37,677 nucleotides of DNA, taken from positions 1-37,677 of the forward strand of contig JAOAGV010000035.1 in the NCBI GenBank assembly GCA_026415575.1, written 5' to 3'. The notes under the pieces are model-generated. The model was not told the DNA's origin. It made no database searches and saw only the letters and a list, made by a program, of their open reading frames with translations. This DNA is from Candidatus Sumerlaeia bacterium. Lineage in GTDB: Bacteria > Sumerlaeota > Sumerlaeia > JADFCW01. Position numbers and translations under genes: made by a program. Positions within the stretch are counted from its first letter, which is position 1. Each line of letters opens with the position of its first letter. Below are positions 32,095 through 37,677 of this stretch, piece by piece.

Positions 32095-33381
32095 ATGGCA
32101 GACAAAGGGAATCTGGTCGTCGGGCAGTCGGGCGGACCCACTGCTGTCATCAACCGGTCGGTCGTCGGTGTCATTCACGAGGCGCTGAAACACAAGGCGA
32201 TCGGGAAGATTTTGGGCGCGCATAACGGTATCAAGGGGATCCTGCAGGAAGACTTCATAGACCTGCGGGCTCTGAGCAAGGACACTCTGGCGCGAATGAT
32301 GGAGGCTCCGGGCGCGGCGCTGGGCTCCTGCCGGTTCAAGCCGTCGCAGGAGGACTGCGAAAAGGTCTTCGAGGTCTTCCGAAAACACAACGTGCACTAT
32401 TTCTTTTACATCGGCGGCAACGATTCGGCGCTTGCCGCTTCGATTGTCAATGAGATTGCGCGTGCACGGAAATTCGAGCTGCGGATTTTCCACATTCCCA
32501 AGACCATTGACAACGACCTGCTGGTCACCGACCACTGCCCGGGCTTCGGCAGCGCCGGCCGCTATGTCGCCCAAGCGTTTCTGGGCAACGATCTCGATAA
32601 TATTGCGCTTCCCGGCATCAAGATAGACATCATCATGGGCCGGCAGGCCGGATGGCTGACCACGACCGCTGCCATGGCCGCCGAGCAAGAGGGCGACGGC
32701 CCGCATCTGCTGTATTTCCCGGAACGTCCGAAGCGGTTGATTGATCTCATCACGGACATCGAAGCGGTGTATAAGAAATACGGCCGGGCGCTGGTGGGCA
32801 TCTCTGAGGGCATCCTCGGTCCCGACGGGCAGGAGTATGTGCAATCGAACGCCATCCGTGCGGAAGTCGAGCAGCTGGCAGGCAAGGTGTTCGTCGAGTG
32901 GCTGGACAAATTCGGCGAGGTGATGGACGCCGCCGGCGGCGCAAAGAAAGACGCTTTCGGGCACATTCAGCTCAGCGGCACGGGCATTCTGGCGGACTTC
33001 ATCTCGATGGCTGTCAAGGCCGTGCTTAATCCGCGATTTGGCAACAAGCTGCGCGTGCGGGCCGACACCCTCGGCTATGCGCAGCGGTCGTTCGCCGGCT
33101 GCGTCTCGGAGACCGACGCGCGCGAGGCCTACGAAGTCGGGCGCGAGGCGGTGCGCTATGCCATGCGCGGCAATATAGACGGCAGCGTGGTGATCAAGCG
33201 GCTGGGCAGCGGCGAAAACTACGCGGTGGAATACAACTGCGTGAAGCTGAGCAAGGTTGCAGCGGGCACGAAGGATGTTCCGGCCAAGTTTTTCAACAAG
33301 GCCGGCAACGGCGTCACGCAAGCGTGCAAAAATTATCTGGCGCCGCTGATTGGTCCTTTACCCAAGCGGCCTCGCCTGTAA
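32095..33381 (+). CDS. pfp: Pyrophosphate-type 6-phosphofructokinase
   Basis: A 428-residue group A phosphofructokinase that phosphorylates fructose 6-phosphate. The phosphoryl donor loop is YIGGNDS (GGND at 107-110). The residue after the first Asp/Asn is Asp, not the Gly of ATP-dependent enzymes. PKTIDND (135-141) has the Lys typical of PPi-dependent members, and MGRQAGWL is the sugar-binding segment. PPi use is therefore likely and would make this step reversible. GGAG before the ATG at 32095 fixes the start. It is followed 70 nt later by the Gfo/Idh gene, with a repeat array between. The gene looks complete and ordinary in length. ATP use cannot be excluded without assay. Confidence 0.93.
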   Translation: MADKGNLVVGQSGGPTAVINRSVVGVIHEALKHKAIGKILGAHNGIKGILQEDFIDLRALSKDTLARMMEAPGAALGSCRFKPSQEDCEKVFEVFRKHNVHYFFYIGGNDSALAASIVNEIARARKFELRIFHIPKTIDNDLLVTDHCPGFGSAGRYVAQAFLGNDLDNIALPGIKIDIIMGRQAGWLTTTAAMAAEQEGDGPHLLYFPERPKRLIDLITDIEAVYKKYGRALVGISEGILGPDGQEYVQSNAIRAEVEQLAGKVFVEWLDKFGEVMDAAGGAKKDAFGHIQLSGTGILADFISMAVKAVLNPRFGNKLRVRADTLGYAQRSFAGCVSETDAREAYEVGREAVRYAMRGNIDGSVVIKRLGSGENYAVEYNCVKLSKVAAGTKDVPAKFFNKAGNGVTQACKNYLAPLIGPLPKRPRL

Positions 33382-33392
33382 GCACGCGGGGA

Positions 33393-33428
33393 ATAGACAG
33401 AATGGACGACATGAACAGCAGGGACAAC
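33393..33428 (+). repeat. Period-9 array, single arm
   Basis: Four units (ATAGACAGA, ATGGACGAC, ATGAACAGC, AGGGACAAC) lie between the PFK and Gfo/Idh genes. It is the same family as 13892-13988 and 27042-27139, without an inverted partner. Confidence 0.65.
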
Positions 33429-33451
33429 TTCCGTTCCGAAAGGAGTCAACC

Positions 33452-34939
33452 ATGAATCGCATCACGCGTCGCAGGTTTGTCAAAAGCTCGCTGGCGGCGG
33501 GCGCCGCATTTGCCATTGGCGGCACCAAGTCCTCGGGCCAGATTATCGGCTCGAATGAAACCATCCTCATCGGCGTTGCCGGCATTAACGGCCGCGGCAA
33601 AGATCACATTGCCCAGTGGCTGGGTATGAAGGACGTTCGGATCAGCCATCTCATAGATATAGACAGCCGGCTGTTCAAGGGCGCGGTGCAGACCATCGAG
33701 GAAAAGTCGGGCCGCGCGCCCCAATGCGTGCAGGACATCCGCAAGGCGCTTGAGGACAAGGACCTCGACGCAATCTCGATCGCCACGCCCAACCACTGGC
33801 ATGCGCTGATGACCATTTGGGCGTGTCAGGCGGGCAAGGATGTGTATGTGGAAAAACCGCTGTGCCACAACGTCCACGAAGGGCGGATAGCCGTCCAGAC
33901 TGCGCGCAAATACAACCGCATCGTTCAGCAGGGCACGCAGGGCCGCAGCGGCAATCTCGGCGAGGCCATTCAGGCGCTGTGCAAGAGCGGGAAGTATGGG
34001 AAGTTGCTGATTGCGCGCGGCACATGCTACAAGCGGCGCGACAGCATCGGCTTCAAGGAACCGAAAGAGCCCCCCAAGGAAATTGATTTTGACATCTGGC
34101 TCGGCCCCGCGCCGCTTCAGCCCTACCACGAAAACCTTGTACACTACAACTGGCACTGGTTCTGGGATTTCGGCAACGGCGACATCGGCAATCAGGGCGT
34201 GCACGAAATGGACAAGGCGCGGTGGGGGATTCCGGGCGCCATCCTTCCCAAGAGCGTTGTCAGCGTGGGCGGGCGGTTCGGTTACAAAGATCAGGGCCAG
34301 ACGGCCAACACGCAGATTGCGGTGCTCGACTATGGCGGGACGCAGTTGATCTTCGAGGTACGGGGCCTGCCGCGGGCCAAAGGTGCCAAGGAGATGGACA
34401 CGTATTATGAGCAGGGCTCGGACGGCAATCTCTATCACTTCGAGAAGGGGATCGTGGCGCCGCGCAAGAATCCCAAGGGCGACCAGCTGGTCTTTTATCC
34501 CGACGGCAAGGGCGCGGGGGAGGTGCTGCGCGATGTGCAACTGACGCTGCGCGGCGACGACCGCCACTTCCGCAACTTCATCGAGGTCATGCGCAGCCGC
34601 AAGGTCGAGGACTTGCGCGCTGACGTGGAGGTCGGCTTCTATTCGTGCGTGCCGATTCATCTGGCCAACGCCTCGTATCGTCTGGGCGAGGAAGTGCCGT
34701 TCACAACGCAGCCCAAGGTGTTTGAAGGCAACGCGGCGGCACTGGAAACGCTCGAACGCATGGCCGAGCACCTTAAAAAGAACGAAGTTAAGCTTGAAGA
34801 GACGATGTTGCGCGTCGGGCCGAAATTGATGTTTGACGCGGCGACGGAAAAATTTACCGGCCCGCTCGCCGATAAGGCCAACGAACTGATCACACGCAAG
34901 TATCGCCCGCCGTATTTGGTGCCTGACAAGGTGGCGTGA
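33452..34939 (+). CDS. Gfo/Idh/MocA-family oxidoreductase with Tat-like leader
   Basis: A 495-residue NAD(P)-binding oxidoreductase. The N-terminus TRRRFVKSSLAAGAAFAIGG is a twin-arginine-type signal. A Rossmann domain follows (ILIGVAGINGRGKDH), then ATPNHWHA, the conserved EKP at 134-136 and the usual Gfo/Idh C-terminal beta-sheet domain. GDIGNQGVHEMD matches the family segment with the active-site His. Such exported members are common and often expanded in planctomycete-like bacteria; a few are known to act on sugars, glycosides or inositols. The substrate here is unknown. GGAG and the leader peptide mark the ATG at 33452. It may follow PFK on the same transcript. The position near the hydrolases suggests carbohydrate use, but this is inference. 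Confidence 0.92.
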   Translation: MNRITRRRFVKSSLAAGAAFAIGGTKSSGQIIGSNETILIGVAGINGRGKDHIAQWLGMKDVRISHLIDIDSRLFKGAVQTIEEKSGRAPQCVQDIRKALEDKDLDAISIATPNHWHALMTIWACQAGKDVYVEKPLCHNVHEGRIAVQTARKYNRIVQQGTQGRSGNLGEAIQALCKSGKYGKLLIARGTCYKRRDSIGFKEPKEPPKEIDFDIWLGPAPLQPYHENLVHYNWHWFWDFGNGDIGNQGVHEMDKARWGIPGAILPKSVVSVGGRFGYKDQGQTANTQIAVLDYGGTQLIFEVRGLPRAKGAKEMDTYYEQGSDGNLYHFEKGIVAPRKNPKGDQLVFYPDGKGAGEVLRDVQLTLRGDDRHFRNFIEVMRSRKVEDLRADVEVGFYSCVPIHLANASYRLGEEVPFTTQPKVFEGNAAALETLERMAEHLKKNEVKLEETMLRVGPKLMFDAATEKFTGPLADKANELITRKYRPPYLVPDKVA

Positions 34940-35026
34940 GGCCGGACATGGCGTGAGGCAAACCGAACGCGACGCGGCGGGCAATCCACGGCATCCGGCG
35001 GGAAAACGGGCGCGCGCGGTTTGGGC

Positions 35027-35052
35027 TTGACAAGGTGGCGAATTCTTATAGC
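35027..35052 (+). promoter_or_regulatory. Possible tRNA-Lys promoter
   Basis: TTGACA (35027-35032) and TATAGC (35047-35052) lie about 80 nt before the tRNA. The 14-nt spacer is shorter than usual, so confidence is low. Confidence 0.3.
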
Positions 35053-35134
35053 TTGTCCTTCCTGTTGCCTGTGCACGCGGAAGGAGTGCGGATTATATGT
35101 TATTTTTACAGCAGGGCGCAGCGCGACAACATCA

Positions 35135-35210
35135 GGGCCGTTAGCTCAATTGGTAGAGCAGCAGACTCTTAATCTGTTGGTTCGGGGTTCGAGTCCCTGA
35201 CGGCTCACCA
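35135..35210 (+). tRNA. tRNA-Lys(CUU)
   Basis: A complete 76-nt cloverleaf. The acceptor GGGCCGT pairs with ACGGCTC (one G-U pair). The D stem is GCTC/GAGC, the anticodon stem CAGA/TCTG with loop CTCTTAA (anticodon CTT), and the T stem CGGGG/TCCCTG-type with TTCGAGT. The discriminator is A and the CCA is encoded. Confidence 0.96.
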
Positions 35211-35219
35211 GCCTATACC

Positions 35220-35269
35220 GGGCGCAAGCGAAGCGAAAGGAAAATGCGGCTTGCGCCCGTTTCTTTTAT
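35220..35269 (+). terminator. Intrinsic terminator after tRNA-Lys
   Basis: GGGCGCAAGC (35220-35229) and GCTTGCGCCC (35249-35258) form a perfect 10-bp stem. It is followed by a T-rich run (GTTTCTTTTATT). Confidence 0.85.
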
Positions 35270-35299
35270 TCCGAATACAGCGACGCGTCTTCGCGTGGA

Positions 35300-36925
35300 T
35301 CATGTTGCGGATTCCGGTGTCAGGCGAACGCCACGCACAAAACACGACAGCCAGCGGTCGTCGTTGGATACGCCGATATCGCTGGGGCGCAGGGCATAGG
35401 ATGGCTGAAGCGTCAGCTGGTTGAGTGCGCGAACCTTGTCGGGCGGCAAGGGAATGCGGTGGACATGGAACTGGTTGTCCGACGGCAGGGTGAGCGTGTC
35501 GAGCAAGTCGCCATTGAACCAGACATGCAGGAGCATCCGCCCGTCGCGAATACAACGGACGGTGACCGGTCCGGGTTCGAGATGGGTTGTGAGAGAGAAT
35601 TCGTGATCGCCCGCGGCGGGGAGCTTGGATACGGGCATGATTTCCTTTTGCACGACGCGGCCCTCGCGCTCGATGAGAAGGGCGGCATGAAATTCGCCCA
35701 GAAGCGAGACGGCGCGTAGATCGAACTCGACGCTCCAGCGGGGCGGGGTCAGGTCGAGTTCGAAGGCGATGGTTGCCGGATCGCGCGACATCCAGCGGGC
35801 CAGACCGCAGGGGTCCTTTTCGGGACGATGCCAACCGGTGACAAAGGTTGCCGGATCACCGAGAGGGAGAGGGCCTCCATCGCGGCCGATGCGCGCGCTG
35901 CCCGGCCAAGGACGAACCCGCGCCCACTTGCCCAAGCAGGCATCGAGATCCCGCCGGAGCGCCGGCGTGCTGATCAGCAGGTCGCTGGTCAGGGTCACGG
36001 CGTCGCCGGGGGTAACGATTTCGCGATAATGCCCGCCAAGAAAGGTTCCGACACGGAGCCGGTTGTCCTGCCATTGGGCCCACAGGTTTGGGAAAATACC
36101 GGCCTGACGGAAAGCCCATTCATACTCGGACAGTTTGTAAAAGGCCTCGTAGCAGCCGGTTCGCTGCGCTTCGTGTTCGAGGTGGCGGTCATCATCCGCC
36201 AATTCTTCGGGATAAACTCCCTCGCCGCTGACCAAAAACAGGCCGTCGGGTTTTAGCACGCGTCGCACTTCGCGCAGCGCGTCGAGCATGTTGTTGGGAT
36301 CAAACCACCGAAACTGCTTTGGGTCATGGGGCGTGGCGTGATGCAGCGAGGCATGAGAAAAAACAATGTCCATGGAGTGGTCGCGCAGAGGCAGGCGGGT
36401 CATCAGTCCGAGAATCCGCTCGAAATAGGTGCCGTCGGTTTCAAAGTAGTGATGAGCCAGATCAAGCCGGGGGAAGGTGAAGTCGAGCGCGACGACATTG
36501 AAGCCAAGGCGGGCAAAGCGCGAAGCAAGGAAGGGTTCGCCACAGCCAAGATCCACGACATGGCGCTGTTCGGGGTGGTTGTATTCAAGGTTGCGGAAAA
36601 AGAAATCGGTGCGGCCGAGCGTTTCAAGGCGATATTGATCTTCGCGGGAACGGATCTCCCCGACGAAGTCGCCGCGGCGTTTCATTTCGAGAATGTTGCG
36701 GTCGGACTCGGCCGATTTGTCGCGGTCCACGCGCCGCAGGTCGCTGAGGTCTTCGTCGAGGATGAACTCGACGGCGCCGTTGAGGAGCGGATAGATGCGC
36801 CCGCAGGTGCAGCAGCGCAGGTCGCCGGAGAGAATCTCGCAGGGGTTCTGCTCGGTGACCTTGAGCGACCAGTCGGTTCCGCGGCAGAAGGGGCAGGCCA
36901 GAATGGAGCAAAGAGTTCCGCGCAT
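35300..36925 (-). CDS. Zinc-ribbon SAM-dependent methyltransferase with extra C-terminal domain
   Basis: A 541-residue cytoplasmic protein. The N-terminus has a Trm112-like zinc ribbon (CPFC at 11-14, and C38-x2-C41 before IYPLLNG). A class I Rossmann methyltransferase follows with the SAM-binding motif VVDLGCGEP (123-131), NVVALDFT, DIVFSHASLHHA and LKPDGLFLVSGEGV. From about residue 330 there is a separate beta-rich domain (FELDLTPPRWSVEFDLRAVSLLGEFHAALLIEREGRVV, cut here at the family-level pattern) that I do not recognise; it may bind sugars. The substrate is unknown; such fusions often modify glycans or lipids. AAGGA about 11 nt upstream supports the ATG at 36925. The partial gene to the right lies 62 nt away on the same strand. 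Confidence 0.75.
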   Translation of the reverse strand: MRGTLCSILACPFCRGTDWSLKVTEQNPCEILSGDLRCCTCGRIYPLLNGAVEFILDEDLSDLRRVDRDKSAESDRNILEMKRRGDFVGEIRSREDQYRLETLGRTDFFFRNLEYNHPEQRHVVDLGCGEPFLASRFARLGFNVVALDFTFPRLDLAHHYFETDGTYFERILGLMTRLPLRDHSMDIVFSHASLHHATPHDPKQFRWFDPNNMLDALREVRRVLKPDGLFLVSGEGVYPEELADDDRHLEHEAQRTGCYEAFYKLSEYEWAFRQAGIFPNLWAQWQDNRLRVGTFLGGHYREIVTPGDAVTLTSDLLISTPALRRDLDACLGKWARVRPWPGSARIGRDGGPLPLGDPATFVTGWHRPEKDPCGLARWMSRDPATIAFELDLTPPRWSVEFDLRAVSLLGEFHAALLIEREGRVVQKEIMPVSKLPAAGDHEFSLTTHLEPGPVTVRCIRDGRMLLHVWFNGDLLDTLTLPSDNQFHVHRIPLPPDKVRALNQLTLQPSYALRPSDIGVSNDDRWLSCFVRGVRLTPESAT

Positions 36926-36987
36926 CGAAAGTCATTCCTTCAGACAATTGTTACAATCGAAATCCGTAAGGGTCGAACCGGCGGCGG

Positions 36988-37677
36988 TCAAGGATTTCCG
37001 CTGATTTTCGCGGCGGTCGGCGAAGAAGGCGAATCATCGCGGGCCGCTTTGATCCGGCGCTGTAATTCAAGGAGACTGGGGTTCTTCGGATACTGTTGCA
37101 TGAATCTTGCCAGAACGGACTGGGCAAGGTCGCGCCGGCCCAGCTGCAAATACGAGCGAATTAGCGCCAGTGCGGCGGGAATCTCGTCGCCCGGCGCGGG
37201 TGGAGGAACGGACACCGCTTTTTCAAAATGCGCGACCGCCTCGCTCCATTTTTGTTGCCGAAAAGCGTTTTCGCCGAGAATCCAGTGCACGCGAAACACC
37301 CACGGGTCATGGCGTTGCATGGCCTCGGCAAGCGCTTCAACGCGGTCGTAGTTGCCGGCATCGAGTTCGTATTTGGCCAGAGTGGACAGGGCCGTACCGC
37401 TGGTTGGAACGGTGCGGACGGTTCGGCGCCACAGCGAAAGCGAGGTGCGGCATTCGAGGATGCGCACAAAGTCTGTCAGGGCCGCCGCCCACGCGGCAAC
37501 AATCAGGACGATCCAGACGGTCGTCAATGCCGACTGACGCCGCGCCGGGACCATGCGGCGCGCCAGAACCGCCCAACAGTTCATCGCACCGGCAACAGCG
37601 ATGGCGGCCGTGCCCACGCCCACACTGTAGTAAAACCGCTCGGCCCACAGATTGACGATAGGGTAGAGGTTGGACAC
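36988..37677 (-). CDS. Membrane TPR protein, 3' part (5' end outside the window)
   Basis: At least the last 229 residues of a larger protein; the true start is beyond position 37677. LYPIVNLWAERFYYSVGVG followed by two hydrophobic segments (TAAIAVAGAMNCWAVLA and TVWIVLIVAAWAAALTDFV) resembles the end of the membrane domain of TMTC-like or mannosyltransferase-type TPR proteins, where a similar AERYLYLPSVG pattern occurs. TPR-like helices follow (GTALSTLAKYELDAGNY, WILGENAFRQQKWSEAVAHFEKAV, LALIRSYLQLGRRDLA). The tail is polar. A glycosyltransferase or membrane-scaffold role is possible, but the catalytic part is not visible. It may be cotranscribed with the methyltransferase. Confidence 0.62.
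   Translation of the reverse strand: MSNLYPIVNLWAERFYYSVGVGTAAIAVAGAMNCWAVLARRMVPARRQSALTTVWIVLIVAAWAAALTDFVRILECRTSLSLWRRTVRTVPTSGTALSTLAKYELDAGNYDRVEALAEAMQRHDPWVFRVHWILGENAFRQQKWSEAVAHFEKAVSVPPPAPGDEIPAALALIRSYLQLGRRDLAQSVLARFMQQYPKNPSLLELQRRIKAARDDSPSSPTAAKISGNP

Overview
The window looks like a chromosomal segment (roughly 60% GC) of an uncultured, saprophytic Gram-negative-type bacterium. Several features point to the PVC superphylum or nearby candidate phyla such as Sumerlaeota, Hydrogenedentota or Lentisphaerota. These are a sulfatase and a Gfo/Idh/MocA oxidoreductase with Tat-like leaders, secreted polysaccharide-degrading enzymes (GH127, GH28-like, GH5-like, heparinase II/III-like), a PPi-type phosphofructokinase, an archaeal/eukaryotic-type ProRS, and intergenic regions full of short structured repeats. 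The phylum cannot be settled from this window alone. I see no phage, integrase, transposase, CRISPR array or recognisable defence island.

Layout. 134-943 (-) is a PHP-type histidinol-phosphatase. 944-1930 is gene-free and holds two repeat families. 1931-12329 (+) is a colinear run: dnaJ, a polysaccharide deacetylase, a 1120-residue SPOR/transmembrane protein, a 1259-residue protein joining a DnaG-like zinc finger to a long TPR solenoid, and birA. proS (-) converges on birA. 14159-15172 (+) is a secreted Pro/Ala-tailed protein. It converges on a two-gene minus-strand unit made of a membrane-anchored DUF3352-like protein and a heparinase II/III-like protein. 19514-22193 (+) is a tight four-gene run: WaaP-like kinase, 73-residue protein, zinc-ribbon/DUF2007-like protein, and histone-deacetylase-family amidohydrolase.

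After tRNA-Pro(UGG) comes a secreted GH127 enzyme (+). A minus-strand unit then reads GH5-like hydrolase, sulfatase, GH28-like protein and, further on, hisF. With GH127 these probably degrade an arabinose-containing or sulfated pectin-like glycan. No SusC/SusD or other transporter is present. The right end holds PPi-PFK (+), a Gfo/Idh/MocA oxidoreductase (+), tRNA-Lys(CUU) with a strong terminator, a zinc-ribbon methyltransferase with an extra C-terminal domain (-), and the 3' part of a membrane TPR protein (-) cut by the window edge.

The most unusual features are the repeats. A roughly 350-370 bp element with nested palindromes occurs as two long copies and one core copy, and its hairpins show compensatory changes. 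Separate degenerate arrays have periods of 9 and 7 nt. One 9-nt array is translated in frame as the acidic C-terminal tail of the DUF2007-like protein. The most unusual proteins are the zinc-finger/TPR fusion and the SPOR protein with ConA-like domains on both sides of its membrane segment.
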